Shown: positions 26,219 through 36,412, counted from the first letter of the stretch. The stretch is 64,000 nt of DNA from Chromatium okenii (GCF_002958735.1 NZ_PPGH01000035.1:522001-586000), one strand, 5' to 3'. Numbers and translations are program-made. Notes: generated by a model not told the origin, from the letters alone.

Positions 26219-26887
26219 TCAATCAGCAAGATTGAGGTTTGGGGTGTGACCGGCAGCGACATAAATCGCACGCTCTGCCACCGTCGTAGCGCGGTCAGCG
26301 ACGCGCTCATAGTTATGCACGATCCACAGCAAATAAGTACCCACCAGCGCAAAACTGGCGTCTATTTGCATCTGATCCAGTACCCGTTTGACTAATGCAG
26401 CTTCATCGCGGTCAACCTGCGCTTCACGAATGACTGCCGCGCGCCGTAGTTTCATCGCTTAGAAATAAACGCTTCCAGTGCTGCTGCGAGCATCGTCATC
26501 GCGTTATCGGCAACATCGAGAATTGCTATAACTGGTTCTGGTGGTAACGGTACTTCACCAATTTTAAGCATGACGCTGGCGACATCTGCGCGTAATCGCC
26601 AATGCGTTCCAATTCCGAAACCAATTCCATACACGAACCGAGCGCCCGCAAATCTTCTCCCGCTGGTTTATACGCAGCAAGCGTCACTAAACACTGTTGT
26701 TCAAGTGCTCGGCGCTGTTGGTTAATTCGGCGTCAGCGGCAATGATCTGTGCTGCGAGAGCGAGATCATGTGTTTTAAGACAAATGACCGATTGCTGTAA
26801 TGCGTGGATCACTCGCGTACCGAGATCGCCAATCGCGGACTGAAGCTGGGCACGCTTTTTTTGTACCAGATTGATGCTATCGGTCAT
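26219..26887 (-). pseudogene. phoU: PhoU-like phosphate regulator, three frameshifts
   Basis: The pieces MTDSINLVQKKRAQLQSAIG, LVTLAAYKPAGEDLRALGS / ELERIGDY, DVASVMLKIGEVPLPPEPV and VHNYERVADRATTVAERAIY follow the order of PhoU, the two-lobed helical repressor partner of Pst/PhoR. They lie in different frames. Restoring one missing base near 26703, 26590 and 26457 links them into one ~220-residue protein. Start ATG 26887 has a GAGGA ribosome site. No pst or phoB genes are nearby. Either decayed or, more likely given the uniform -1 breaks, damaged by sequencing error. Confidence 0.7.
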
Positions 26888-27197
26888 TGGAATGTCCTCA
26901 TTCACAAGGGTTAAAAAAGTCGAACACCGAGAATAAATAGATGACAATTTAACGCCGTTATTTTCTAAAAATTAGCAGTTATCAATCATTGATATTTTGA
27001 CTGCGTAACGCCTAATAAAAACTGCCAATTGCTAGCCATTTTAACTGCGTCATTCTTACTATTTAATGTTGATCTGCATCAGTTATCTCGTAGCAAATAA
27101 TAGCGCATATTGCATACTGATCGTTTAAGTTAACCATTTGGTTTCCGAAACGCTCTCCGGTAAACTGCTGCGCATTCGCCATACTGGAATAATGATA

Positions 27198-27926
<729 letters not shown>

Positions 27927-27974
27927 AAAGCAACAGTTTTTAATTCATTTCATCTTTGAATAGAGGCACAAAAA

Positions 27975-28739
27975 ATGGCTGACGCAGAAAAAACTAAAAC
28001 CAAGGCAAAACCACGTTCAACATTTGGTTGGTTTCCGAAACTCATTCTATGGGGCGTCGTGATTACTTTCGGTTATTTGTATCTCAGCTCGCTCGACCAG
28101 CAAGACGGTGAACTGTCGGCATCTTTGCTGGCGAAGATCAATGAAATCAGCCCGATTCCGATCAGCGCATTGCCCGGCATGGGCGAAAAATCACCAGCAG
28201 CCGAATCTCGTACAGTCGCACCTGCGCCAGCAGCTGAAACTTTCAGTCACAAAACCGTAGAACCGACCAAACCTGCTGCTGCGCCAGCGCCAGTTGTTCA
28301 TCCAGTGAATACTGCGGAATCCACTCCATCTACAAATACATCGGTAAATCAGGCAGCTGCGCCAGCTCAACCGGTCACACCAGCGGCAGTGCCAGCACCA
28401 GTCGCTGCTGCACCACAACCAGCTCCTGCGGCAATGACTCCGCCACCAGCACCGGTTGCTGCGCCCGCACCGCCAGCAACCACCGCGCAACAGGCAGCTC
28501 CAGCCCCAGCAAATCAAATGCCGCCAGCACCAGCAGCTCCAGCCTACAATTGGGAAGCAATGGCGCGGCATCAGGCAATGATGCAGGCGCAATACGCTGC
28601 GATGCAGCGCGAAGCAGATGCGCGGATGCGTGAATACTGGGAGCGGATGCAGTCAGCTCCTGCGCCAGCAAACGTTCCTTACGGTTATCCGGGCTATCCG
28701 GCGGGTTATTTGCCCGGCGCACCGAATCCACAACGTTAA
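27975..28739 (+). CDS. Single-pass membrane protein with long Pro/Ala-rich region, unknown
   Basis: 254 residues. A short basic N-terminus (MADAEKTKTKAKPRS) precedes one membrane helix (~20-38, FPKLILWGVVITFGYLYLSS). Residues ~70-190 are almost entirely Ala, Pro, Val, Gln and Thr, a disordered tether. A helical segment with Met, Gln and Arg (EAMARHQAMMQAQYAAMQREADARM) and a Tyr/Gly/Pro end (YGYPGYPAGYLPG) follow. Orientation by positive-inside puts most of it in the periplasm, like a TonB-type tether, but no TonB domain is visible. The family is not recognised. A hairpin and a terminator follow. Confidence 0.6.
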   Translation: MADAEKTKTKAKPRSTFGWFPKLILWGVVITFGYLYLSSLDQQDGELSASLLAKINEISPIPISALPGMGEKSPAAESRTVAPAPAAETFSHKTVEPTKPAAAPAPVVHPVNTAESTPSTNTSVNQAAAPAQPVTPAAVPAPVAAAPQPAPAAMTPPPAPVAAPAPPATTAQQAAPAPANQMPPAPAAPAYNWEAMARHQAMMQAQYAAMQREADARMREYWERMQSAPAPANVPYGYPGYPAGYLPGAPNPQR

Positions 28740-28756
28740 ACCAAGTCGTTGTTAGT

Positions 28757-28780
28757 GGACACGCGCTGTAGTGCGTGTCC
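28757..28780 (+). other. Perfect hairpin after the Pro/Ala-rich gene
   Basis: GGACACGC (28757-28764) and GCGTGTCC (28773-28780) pair perfectly around an 8-nt loop, 18 bp after the stop. There is no T tract, so it may be a 3' stabiliser rather than a terminator. Confidence 0.5.
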
Positions 28781-28880
28781 CATTCGTTGTTGGATGATTG
28801 AAAGCCTTGCGCTTCATAAATAGAACCGTTAGCATTCCGCCACTTAAAGACAGCTTACGTTTTGATCTGCGCTGTTCATA

Positions 28881-28902
28881 AAGCCCCGTTAGGGGTTTTT
28901 TT
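28881..28902 (+). terminator. Rho-independent terminator upstream of the rimP operon
   Basis: AGCCCC-GTTA-GGGGTT with a T7 run. The short stem with tetraloop probably ends the transcript of the gene at 27975. Confidence 0.75.
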
Positions 28903-28952
28903 ATCTGGTTGAGCCGTAAGGTCTTGCCGTTCAAGGTTCGTAACTATTGACT

Positions 28953-29017
28953 AAAATCTGTGCTCTTCTCAGAAAACCTACCTTCAAACAATGGCAGGGA
29001 CGGCGTAAACAGATTTT
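28953..29017. repeat. 65-bp segment with inverted AAAATCTGT/ACAGATTTT ends
   Basis: The outer 9-bp arms are perfect inverted repeats. Inside is an imperfect CCTACC...GGCAGG hairpin around TTCAAACAAT. The plan (AAATC-type termini plus inner C/G arms around TTCAAA) resembles the 78-bp family at 34289-34366, but the sequence differs, so a relationship is only a suggestion. Confidence 0.3.
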
Positions 29018-29116
29018 TGAGATTTTCATCGGTTTTTAGTAGCGGCGCGAAAGATTTCAATGCTTGCAAACGAATGTCAGGGTTGGCGCAAGTGCGCACT
29101 GTGACGCGGTAAAAGG

Positions 29117-29138
29117 TTGGGCCAATGGCCCAATTTTT
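29117..29138 (+). promoter_or_regulatory. rimP leader hairpin
   Basis: TTGGGCC-AAT-GGCCCAA followed by T5, ending 18 bp before the rimP ATG. A terminator-like hairpin directly in front of rimP is the known layout of the proteobacterial rimP-leader RNA motif, suggesting attenuation or autogenous control of the rimP-nusA-infB operon. Confidence 0.65.
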
Positions 29139-29156
29139 GTTTCTGAAGGACGGATT

Positions 29157-29654
29157 ATGCAGTCGGCTGACAGCAGTCTCACTATTCTGGCGCGGCGAGT
29201 TGTGGAACCAATGGGATTTGAACTCGTTGGCGTGGATTTTTTTCAACATGGTTCCAGCGCAACGCTACGGGTTTACATTGACCACGCACAAGGCATCACC
29301 TTGGATGATTGCAGTGCAGTGAGTCATCAATTGAGCGGCGTATTGGACGTTGAAGACCCGTTACCTGGTCATTACGATTTGGAAGTATCTTCTCCCGGAA
29401 TTGATCGACCATTAGTTTTTCCTGAACATTTTGAACGCTTTGTTGGACAGCAGGTAAGAATTCGGCTGGCAGAAAAATTGGACGGTCGCCGCAAACTAGA
29501 AGGTCAATTGCGTGGTTATGCAGCGGGCGTGATTACCGTTGCAGAAGCGGATGGTCGGTTATGGGACATTGCGCTTCATCACCTTGAATCTGCGCGGTTA
29601 GTGGCAGATTTTCGTCTCCGCGCCGAACCGATACCTGCCGATAATTTGGATTGA
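29157..29654 (+). CDS. rimP: Ribosome maturation factor RimP
   Basis: 165 residues. It helps mature the 30S subunit together with RbfA. Typical blocks: VEPMGFELVGVDFFQ, LRVYIDH, GITLDDCSAVSHQLSGVLDVEDPL and YDLEVSSPGIDRPL. ATG 29157 is chosen for its GAAGGA ribosome site behind the leader hairpin; the upstream extension would run through that hairpin. First gene of the conserved rimP-nusA-infB-rbfA-truB operon. Confidence 0.95.
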   Translation: MQSADSSLTILARRVVEPMGFELVGVDFFQHGSSATLRVYIDHAQGITLDDCSAVSHQLSGVLDVEDPLPGHYDLEVSSPGIDRPLVFPEHFERFVGQQVRIRLAEKLDGRRKLEGQLRGYAAGVITVAEADGRLWDIALHHLESARLVADFRLRAEPIPADNLD

Positions 29655-29687
29655 TGGGTCAAACGCTCAGAGTTGGATATAGATCGC

Positions 29688-31190
29688 ATGAGTAAAGAGA
29701 TTCTGCTGGTCGTTGAAGCCGTTTCCAATGAAAAGGACGTGCCCGCAACGGTGATCTTCGAGGCGATTGAAGCCGCGCTTGCCTCTGCGACCCGTAAAAA
29801 ACACGGTGGCGATGTTGATGTGCGGGTTGCCATTGATCGCAAAACTGGTGAACACAGCACCTTTCGCCGCTGGGAAATTGTGCCTGATCCGGCGCAAGGT
29901 GTGCTCGATGCGCCAGCACGTCAGATGACGCAATCGGCTGCTGCCATTCTGGAGCCAATGCTCGGTCTCGGAGATTTCATTGAAGAAGAAATCGAATCCG
30001 TCTCATTTGGACGCATCGCTGCGCAAACCGCAAAACAGGTCATCGTGCAAAAGGTGCGCGATGCCGAACGTGCCAAGGTGGTCGCCAGCTTTACCGAGCG
30101 CAAAGGTCAATTGGTTACAGGCATTGTTAAAAAAGCTGAACGCGGTTCCATTTTGCTTGATCTCGGCAACAACGCCGAAGCCTTGATTCCCCGCGAGCAT
30201 CTGATTCCGCGTGAATCAGTGCGTTCCGGTGATCGAATGCGCGGTTATCTGTACGAAGTGAATGCTGAAGCGAAAGGTCCGCAGCTGTTCGTGAGCCGTA
30301 CTGCACCGGAATTGTTGATCGAACTGTTCAAACTGGAAGTGCCGGAAGTCGGCGAGGGCTTGATTCAGATTCTTGGCGCAGCGCGTGATCCCGGCTCGCG
30401 GGCAAAAATCGCAGTGCGCACGACTGATCCGCGCATTGATCCCGTTGGCGCCTGTGTCGGAATGCGCGGCGCACGAGTGCAAGCAGTTTCCAATGAACTC
30501 AACGGCGAGCGCGTAGACATCATTTTGTGGGATGACAACCCGGCGCAGTTTGTGATTAACGCCATGTCGCCAGCGGATGTTGTGTCGATTGTCATCGACG
30601 AAGACGCTCGCAGCATGGATGTTGCAGTCAAAGAGGAAAATCTCGCGCAGGCCATCGGTCGCTTCGGTCAAAACGTGCGACTTGCGACCCAGTTAAGCGG
30701 CTGGGAACTCAACGTCATGAATGAAAAGGACGCCGAGGCGAAAAGTGCGCAGGAAGCGCAACGCTTGGTGCAGAATTTTGTGACCCAGCTCAGTATCGAC
30801 GAACATGTCGCCGCAGTGCTGGTTGAAGAAGGTTTTACGAGCGTGGACGAAGTAGCGTATGTGCCACTTGATGAGATGCAAGCAATTGACGAATTTGATG
30901 ATGATACGATCAATATGCTGCGTGAACGCGCTAAAGATGCGCTATTAACCCGCGCTATTGCATCTGAAGAAGATGGCACTCCAGAAAGCAACGATGAACT
31001 CCGCTCACTTGATGATATGGATCAATCGCTTGCAGAAGCATTAGCGGCGCGAGGCGTCGTTACCCTAGAAGATCTCGCCGAACAGTCCGTTGACGAACTC
31101 ATGGATATTGCAGGCATGGATGCGGAGCGGGCAGGCCGCTTGATTATGAAGGCTCGCGCACCCTGGTTTGCGGATGCCCCAGAGGAATAG
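29688..31190 (+). CDS. nusA: Transcription termination/antitermination factor NusA
   Basis: 500 residues. RNA polymerase binding N-domain (1-~130), S1 domain (~135-200, [20 protein letters not shown]), two KH domains (~230-345, [34 protein letters not shown]) and two C-terminal acidic HhH-type repeats (~360-500). ATG 29688 begins [16 protein letters not shown], the usual NusA start; the extension to 29673 is not needed. It sits 33 bp behind rimP. Confidence 0.96.
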   Translation: MSKEILLVVEAVSNEKDVPATVIFEAIEAALASATRKKHGGDVDVRVAIDRKTGEHSTFRRWEIVPDPAQGVLDAPARQMTQSAAAILEPMLGLGDFIEEEIESVSFGRIAAQTAKQVIVQKVRDAERAKVVASFTERKGQLVTGIVKKAERGSILLDLGNNAEALIPREHLIPRESVRSGDRMRGYLYEVNAEAKGPQLFVSRTAPELLIELFKLEVPEVGEGLIQILGAARDPGSRAKIAVRTTDPRIDPVGACVGMRGARVQAVSNELNGERVDIILWDDNPAQFVINAMSPADVVSIVIDEDARSMDVAVKEENLAQAIGRFGQNVRLATQLSGWELNVMNEKDAEAKSAQEAQRLVQNFVTQLSIDEHVAAVLVEEGFTSVDEVAYVPLDEMQAIDEFDDDTINMLRERAKDALLTRAIASEEDGTPESNDELRSLDDMDQSLAEALAARGVVTLEDLAEQSVDELMDIAGMDAERAGRLIMKARAPWFADAPEE

Positions 31191-31208
31191 AGGTTTAAAG
31201 ATCAATCC

Positions 31209-34100
31209 ATGAGTGAAGTCACGGTCAAGCAACTCGCGTTAACGGTCGGTATTCCGGTCGAGCGACTCCTAACCCAATTAAGTGAAGCCGGCATTAGCGC
31301 CAATGGCGCTGATGCAACGTTGACTGAGCAGGAAAAGCTGAAACTTCTCAGCTACCTGCGACGCAGTCACGGCAAAGATGATGATGACAGTGGCGCTGCG
31401 CCCAGTCAGGTCACGATTAAACGTAAGTCAGTCAGCGAACTGCGCCAAACTCCAGCCGCCGCACCGCGCAGCACTGCCGGAGTGCGACCTGCGCCACCGG
31501 CGCGTGGCGGTAAAACCGTCAGTGTCGAAGTGCGACGTAAACGCACCTATGTCAAGCGCGAAGGTGATGCCACGTCGCAGCCAGCCGCTGCGACACCCAC
31601 TGCACCACCATCAACCCGCCGCCAAGTTGAACGGCCGCCGCGTCGTGAACGTGCACCTGCTGCGCCGGTGTATGACGAAGTGCGTCGCCGGACGGAATTG
31701 CAGGCGTTACGCGCCGAACAGGAAGCACGTCGTCTCGCCGATCAAGAAGATGAAGAATTGCGTTCCCGCGAGGAGGCAGTGCGTCGTCGTGTCACTGATG
31801 AAGCACGAAAAATAGAAGACGAAGCTCGCCGTCAAGCTGAAGAAGCAGCGCGAATTGAAGCTGAACGGTTGGCAGTGATTGCGCAAGCCGAGGCTGAAGC
31901 CGCTGCCGCTCAACAGGCGTTAATTGACGCTGCGACTCCTGCTATTGCTGACGAACCGGTAGAAACGCTAGCGGTTGAGATCATTCCGCCAGTGGTTGCA
32001 CCTAGACCGAAAACGCCATCGACTGCGCCAGCACGTCGTCCTCCTGCCGCTGGCGCTCCAGCAGGCGCTACGCCAGCCCGTCGCGCCGAAGCAGCGAAAC
32101 CTGCGAAAAAGGGCGTGAAAAAGACGGCGGAAGTAGAGGAAAAAGAAAAGGATCGCGCTGCGAAAAAGGCTCCGCGTAAAGACTCAATTCGCGTGCGTGA
32201 GCTGATTGTGACTCCTCGCGCTGCCGATTATGAAGAAGTTGAATCTGGCGTTGGCAACAATCGCGGACTGCGTCGTCGCAAAAAGACTAAGCCGGAACTT
32301 CAGGATAAGCATGTTTTCCAGAAGCCTACTGCGCCAGTGGTGCGCGAGGTGGAGATTCCAGAACTGATTTCGGTCGGTGAATTGGCCAATCGAATGTCGA
32401 TCAAGGTGTCGGTGGTCATCAAAGAACTGTTTAAGCAGGGCATGATGGTCACGATCAATCAGGCTTTGGATCGAGATACGGCCACGTTGGTAGTTGAAGA
32501 ACTTGGTCACACGGCAGTACTCACTGACCTGCGCGATGCTGAAGGCACCTTGTTAGACGAAGTGCAAGAACAGGAAGATCAAGCCGAGGCTGTGCCGCGT
32601 CCGCCAGTGGTTACGATCATGGGTCACGTTGATCACGGCAAAACGTCACTGCTGGATTACATTCGCCGCACTCGCGTTGCTTCCGGTGAAGCTGGCGGGA
32701 TCACGCAACACATCGGCGCATATCACGTCGAAACGGCGAAGGGCACGGTGTCGTTTTTGGATACGCCCGGTCACGCAGCGTTTTCGGCGATGCGGGCGCG
32801 TGGTGCGAAAGTCACGGACATCGTGATTTTAGTGGTCGCTGCCGACGATGGCGTGATGCCGCAGACGATTGAAGCCATTCAACACGCCCACGCAGCCAAA
32901 GCGCCGTTGATCGTCGCGCTCAACAAGATGGACAAGCCGAACGTCAATCCTGACAAGGTGATGCAGGAACTCAGTCAGCACAATGTGTTGGTCGAGGAAT
33001 GGGGCGGCGATACGATGCTGGTGCGGGTGTCAGCGAAAAGTGGCTTGGGCATTGATGATCTGCTCGATGCGATTTTGTTGCAGGCCGAAGTGCTTGAATT
33101 AAAAGCACCAGTCGCAGGTCCAGCGCGGGGTGCCATTGTCGAATCCAGTTTGGACAAAGGACGCGGTCCAGTGGCGACGGTGTTGGTGCAAACCGGTACG
33201 TTGCGGCGCGGTGACATCATCGTCAGTGGCGGCGAATACGGGCGCGTTCGTGCCATGTTCAATGAAGCTGGCGCTCCGGTGGAATCTGCGGGTCCGTCAA
33301 TTCCAGTGCAGGTGCTTGGTTTGTCCGGTGCGCCCAAAGCTGGCGATGACGTGATGACCGTCAGCGACGAGCGTCGAGCGCGTGAAGTAGCGGAATTCCG
33401 CTCGGCACGGTCGCGGCAAAATCGTTTTGATGAGCAGCGCGGCGTCAGTCTGGATCAACTGTTTTCGCAGCTCAAAGACGGCGAACAAAAAAGCGTCAAT
33501 CTCATTTTGAAAGCGGACGTGCAAGGCAGTTTGGAGGCGTTGAAAGACAGCCTGCTCAAGCTGGCGAATGATGAAGTGAAGCTGTCGATCGTCGCTTCTG
33601 GCGTAGGTGGTCTCACCGAATCCGATGCCAATCTTGCCGTGACCTCCAGCGCAATTTTACTGGGTTTCAATGTTCGCGCCGATGCAGCTGCGCGGCGCGT
33701 GATTGAGGAAAAAGGTCTCGATCTGCGTTACTACAGCATCATTTATGAATTGATTGATGACGTGAAAAAGGCAATTTCGGGCTTGCTCAGTCCGATTGTC
33801 ACCGAGGACATCATCGGGCTGGCGCAGGTGCGTGATGTATTCCGTTCTTCAAAATACGGCGCGATTGCGGGCTGTTTGGTGACGGAAGGCGCGATTCGCC
33901 GCAACAGTCCGATTCGTGTATTACGCAACAATGTCGTGATTTATGAGGGCGTGTTGGAATCGCTGCGGCGTCTCAAAGACGATGTCGGCGAAGTCAAAGC
34001 TGGCATTGAATGCGGCATTGGCGTCAAGAATTACAACGATGTGCAGCCCGGCGATCAAATTGAAGTGTTTGAGCGCACTGAACGGGCGCGGGTGCTGTAG
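31209..34100 (+). CDS. infB: Translation initiation factor IF-2
   Basis: 963 residues. An N-terminal IF2_N domain (1-~55) is followed by a long charged Ala/Arg/Glu linker with coiled-coil character (~150-240), a second IF2_N (~395-445) and the GTPase. G-motifs: GHVDHGKTS at ~472, [14 protein letters not shown] and SAKSG, then domains II-IV ([23 protein letters not shown]). It delivers fMet-tRNA to the 30S subunit. It starts 18 bp after nusA and ends 2 bp before the rbfA GTG. No palindromic repeat is inserted here although the linker would tolerate one. Confidence 0.97.
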   Translation: MSEVTVKQLALTVGIPVERLLTQLSEAGISANGADATLTEQEKLKLLSYLRRSHGKDDDDSGAAPSQVTIKRKSVSELRQTPAAAPRSTAGVRPAPPARGGKTVSVEVRRKRTYVKREGDATSQPAAATPTAPPSTRRQVERPPRRERAPAAPVYDEVRRRTELQALRAEQEARRLADQEDEELRSREEAVRRRVTDEARKIEDEARRQAEEAARIEAERLAVIAQAEAEAAAAQQALIDAATPAIADEPVETLAVEIIPPVVAPRPKTPSTAPARRPPAAGAPAGATPARRAEAAKPAKKGVKKTAEVEEKEKDRAAKKAPRKDSIRVRELIVTPRAADYEEVESGVGNNRGLRRRKKTKPELQDKHVFQKPTAPVVREVEIPELISVGELANRMSIKVSVVIKELFKQGMMVTINQALDRDTATLVVEELGHTAVLTDLRDAEGTLLDEVQEQEDQAEAVPRPPVVTIMGHVDHGKTSLLDYIRRTRVASGEAGGITQHIGAYHVETAKGTVSFLDTPGHAAFSAMRARGAKVTDIVILVVAADDGVMPQTIEAIQHAHAAKAPLIVALNKMDKPNVNPDKVMQELSQHNVLVEEWGGDTMLVRVSAKSGLGIDDLLDAILLQAEVLELKAPVAGPARGAIVESSLDKGRGPVATVLVQTGTLRRGDIIVSGGEYGRVRAMFNEAGAPVESAGPSIPVQVLGLSGAPKAGDDVMTVSDERRAREVAEFRSARSRQNRFDEQRGVSLDQLFSQLKDGEQKSVNLILKADVQGSLEALKDSLLKLANDEVKLSIVASGVGGLTESDANLAVTSSAILLGFNVRADAAARRVIEEKGLDLRYYSIIYELIDDVKKAISGLLSPIVTEDIIGLAQVRDVFRSSKYGAIAGCLVTEGAIRRNSPIRVLRNNVVIYEGVLESLRRLKDDVGEVKAGIECGIGVKNYNDVQPGDQIEVFERTERARVL

Positions 34101-34102
34101 GC

Positions 34103-34558
34103 GTGAAGGCGTTTTCCCGCACTGATCGGATTGGAACGGAATTGCGCCGCGAGTTGGCGCAATTGCTGCGCGATCAAGTCCGCGATCCGCGTCTCGCCAA
34201 TATCACGGTACACGAGGTGCGGGTGACGCGAGATTTGGCGCACGCCAAAGTCTTTTTCACCTGCTTTCCTAGTGCTGAACCTGTGGAAAAATCCCCCCCC
34301 GCCCCCCTTTTTCAAAGGGGGGAGAAAGAGAAGCCCCCCTTAGAAAAAGGGGGGTTGGGGGGATTTAATGCACAAGCACAAGAACGTCTCCTCAACGGTC
34401 GCTTGGCGGGTTTTCTCCGCCACGCGCTGGCGCAAACGGTGCAACTGCGCACCATCCCGCAACTGCATTTTGTCTTTGATACGTCGATTGGTTACGGCGA
34501 ACGACTGTCGGTGTTGATCGACCAAGCAGTTGCCACCGAATCTACCGAGCAGGAGTGA
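34103..34558 (+). CDS. rbfA: Ribosome-binding factor A with inserted repeat-encoded peptide
   Basis: A KH-type 30S assembly factor. VKAFSRTDRIGTELRRELAQLLRDQVRDPRLANITVHEVRVTRDLAHAKVFF at the start and LAGFLRHALAQTVQLRTIPQLHFVFDTS at the end match RbfA, so the family core is complete. 151 residues is longer than the usual ~120-135. The excess is exactly one 26-codon unit (34289-34366) placed after VFFTCFPSAEPVE, in the loop where other RbfA proteins have a short polar segment. Start is GTG 34103, 2 bp behind infB. Confidence 0.93.
   Translation: MKAFSRTDRIGTELRRELAQLLRDQVRDPRLANITVHEVRVTRDLAHAKVFFTCFPSAEPVEKSPPAPLFQRGEKEKPPLEKGGLGGFNAQAQERLLNGRLAGFLRHALAQTVQLRTIPQLHFVFDTSIGYGERLSVLIDQAVATESTEQE
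34289..34366 (+). repeat. Palindromic in-frame repeat, single 78-bp copy inside rbfA
   Basis: Exactly 78 bp from AAATCCCC to GGGGATTT, containing two hairpins (CCCCCC-TTTTTCAAA-GGGGGG and CCCCCC-TTAGAAAAA-GGGGGG). Read as AAA TCC CCC ... GGA TTT, it is the same frame as the kinase copy and the full glnS unit, encoding K-S-P-P-A-P-L-F-Q-R-G and ending [13 protein letters not shown]. It is the cleanest single unit in the window. Confidence 0.9.
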
Positions 34559-34565
34559 TTTAGGA

Positions 34566-35483
34566 ATGGGTCGCCGCCGCAATTCAGGTCGGAATATCAC
34601 CGGCATTCTGCTGCTTGACAAACCTCTGCATCTCAGCTCGAACGATGCGCTGCAACGGGTCAAGCGGATTTATCGCGCCGCCAAAGCCGGTCACACCGGC
34701 AGTCTTGATCCGCTGGCGACGGGTTTGTTGCCGTGCTGTTTGGGCGATGCCACCAAGTTTTCCGCGTTTTTGTTGGATGCCGATAAGTGGTATCGGGTGC
34801 GGGTGCGGCTGGGTGTGACCACGACGACGGCTGATGCCGAAGGCGAAATCGTGGCGACGCTGCCGGTGGAAAACGTTGACGCAGCGCGGATTGAAACGGT
34901 GCTGCGCGGATTTCGCGGCAGCATTCAGCAGATGCCGCCGATGCACTCCGCGCTCAAACACAACGGGCAGCGGCTGTACAAACTGGCGCGGCAAGGCATT
35001 GAAGTTGAACGTCAACCGCGTCCGATTGAGATTTTTGCGTTGGAGCTTCTCAGCGTTGACTTGCCGGAAATTGAGCTGAATGTGCATTGTTCCAAAGGGA
35101 CTTATGTCCGCACGTTGGCCGAGGATATTGGGCGCGAACTCGGTTGCGGCGGGCACGTCAGCCAACTGCGGCGCACCGGCGTGGGTCCGTATCTGGAAGC
35201 GGAAATGCCTTTTGTGACGCTGGATGAGATTGCAGCGATGGCAGATGACGAAACGCCGCAGCGATTGGATGCGTTGCTGCTTGCGCTGGATTCGGCGCTC
35301 GGACACTGGCCGGCGGTGAAATTATCTGCAAATTCAGCGTTTTATTTGGGTCAGGGTCAAGCGGTGGTCATTCCACAAGCGCCAACTTCGGGCTTGGTTC
35401 GGCTTTATGATCCATCGCAGAAGTTTATCGGCGTCGGAACTATTGCTGACGATGGCAAAGTACAGCCTAAACGCTTGATTTAA
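34566..35483 (+). CDS. truB: tRNA pseudouridine-55 synthase
   Basis: 305 residues. It converts U55 of the tRNA T-loop to pseudouridine. GILLLDKPLHLSSNDALQ is motif I, and the catalytic Asp lies in KAGHTGSLDPLATGLLP. YRVRVRLGVTTTTADAEG, CSKGTYVRTLAEDIG and a PUA-like end (VKLSANSAFYLGQGQ) complete it. ATG 34566 has GGA upstream and follows the rbfA stop by 7 bp; the longer extension would overlap rbfA. Downstream, a toxin-antitoxin pair separates it from rpsO. Confidence 0.95.
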   Translation: MGRRRNSGRNITGILLLDKPLHLSSNDALQRVKRIYRAAKAGHTGSLDPLATGLLPCCLGDATKFSAFLLDADKWYRVRVRLGVTTTTADAEGEIVATLPVENVDAARIETVLRGFRGSIQQMPPMHSALKHNGQRLYKLARQGIEVERQPRPIEIFALELLSVDLPEIELNVHCSKGTYVRTLAEDIGRELGCGGHVSQLRRTGVGPYLEAEMPFVTLDEIAAMADDETPQRLDALLLALDSALGHWPAVKLSANSAFYLGQGQAVVIPQAPTSGLVRLYDPSQKFIGVGTIADDGKVQPKRLI

Positions 35484-35509
35484 TCCAATACAACAAGGAT
35501 TGAAATGTC

Positions 35510-35707
35510 GTGCAAATAGAACTCTTGGAACAACAGATTGCAGAATTAGATGATGTTTCATTTTCCAAGCTGCGCGATTGGCTATTTGCATTTGATCAAG
35601 CGCGTTGGGATAAACAACTCGAAACTGATTCAAATAGTGGCAAACTTGATTTTCTTATCAATGCCGCATTGCTTGAATATGAAGCAGGAACGACGAGAGA
35701 CCTTTGA
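35510..35707 (+). CDS. Small antitoxin-like protein
   Basis: 65 residues from a GTG start, with AAGGAT at a usable distance; the ATG just upstream is closed by TAG. The body SKLRDWLFAFDQARWDKQLE and KLDFLINAALLEYEAGTTR is the pattern of short antitoxins encoded before RelE/ParE-type toxins. The stop overlaps the toxin TTG start, so the pair is coupled. No DNA-binding domain is evident; neutralisation by direct contact is inferred. Confidence 0.65.
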   Translation: MQIELLEQQIAELDDVSFSKLRDWLFAFDQARWDKQLETDSNSGKLDFLINAALLEYEAGTTRDL

Positions 35708-35967
35708 AAAATAAAACAACTTCTGGTTTTTGGACTTGCTATGAACGCCTTCCAGCAGAAGTTCGTGAGTTAGCAGACAAGAATTTTCACTTGCTGCAAA
35801 AAAACACATCTCATCCATCATTACAGTTTAAAAAATGTGGCAAAGTTTGGTCTGTGCGCGTGAGTTCTCAATATCGGGCAATTGCTACCTCTATTGAAGG
35901 TGGTTTTCTGTGGGTATGGATTGGCACTCATGCAGAATATGAACGATTGCTGGCTTCTCAAAATTAA
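35704..35967 (+). CDS. RelE/ParE-family toxin
   Basis: 87 residues with a TTG start overlapping the antitoxin stop. FWTCYERLPAEVRELADKNFHLLQ, LQFKKCGKVWSVRVSSQYRAIA and FLWVWIGTHAEYERLL give the RelE-superfamily fold: two helices, then a sheet with conserved Arg/Tyr and a C-terminal His-x-x-Tyr. Likely an mRNA interferase acting with the ribosome, though targets cannot be predicted. The pair is wedged between truB and rpsO, which are usually neighbours, so it looks acquired. Confidence 0.75.
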   Translation: MKNKTTSGFWTCYERLPAEVRELADKNFHLLQKNTSHPSLQFKKCGKVWSVRVSSQYRAIATSIEGGFLWVWIGTHAEYERLLASQN

Positions 35968-36077
35968 AATAAACAACACCCTCCAACCCTATTTCCCTGA
36001 TGTCATTGTTGGGGAAATTGTATTGAATCATTTGATTAAATACGGGTTTTTACCACTCTCATTTATGGAGAATTGCA

Positions 36078-36347
36078 ATGACAATGACCGCAGCAGATAA
36101 GAAAAAAGTCGTCGATGAATATGCGCGTGGCGCTGGCGATACGGGTTCCCCGGAAGTGCAGGTTGCATTATTGACCGCTCGCATTTTGCAATTGACCGGG
36201 CATTTCAAAGAACACAAACATGACCATCATTCGCGGCGTGGTTTGGTACACATGGTGAATGCTCGCCGTAAATTGCTCGATTACCTCAAGCGCAAAGACA
36301 TCGACCGTTACCGCAATTTGATTGCACGTTTGGGTCTGCGTCGCTGA
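36078..36347 (+). CDS. rpsO: 30S ribosomal protein S15
   Basis: 89 residues, the standard size. [27 protein letters not shown] and [26 protein letters not shown] are the S15 signature; it binds 16S rRNA at the central junction. The ATG at 36078 follows ATGGAGAATTGC; a second ATG lies two codons later. A hairpin terminator separates it from pnp, as in other gammaproteobacteria. Confidence 0.97.
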   Translation: MTMTAADKKKVVDEYARGAGDTGSPEVQVALLTARILQLTGHFKEHKHDHHSRRGLVHMVNARRKLLDYLKRKDIDRYRNLIARLGLRR

Positions 36348-36375
36348 TCTGATTCGAGACCGGAGACCAGCGCGA

Positions 36376-36412
36376 GGGGCAAGGTGACACCTGGTTCGCC
36401 TTGCCCTTTTTT
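36376..36412 (+). terminator. Terminator between rpsO and pnp
   Basis: GGGCAAGG pairs with CCTTGCCC around a 14-nt loop and is followed by T6. In E. coli the rpsO terminator also lets some transcription read into pnp. Confidence 0.88.

Larger units (their letters stand above)
28740..29156. other. Non-coding interval before rimP
   Basis: 417 bp without a convincing gene. It holds a perfect 8-bp hairpin (28757-28780), a terminator (28881-28902), a 65-bp segment bounded by AAAATCTGT and ACAGATTTT (28953-29017) and the rimP leader hairpin (29117-29138). No tRNA was found, although metY- or leu-type tRNA genes often precede this operon in gammaproteobacteria. Confidence 0.6.

Noticed and set aside
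28740..29156. tRNA gene ahead of the rimP-nusA operon
   Set aside because: No cloverleaf with a T-loop GTTCRAATC and acceptor pairing could be built.
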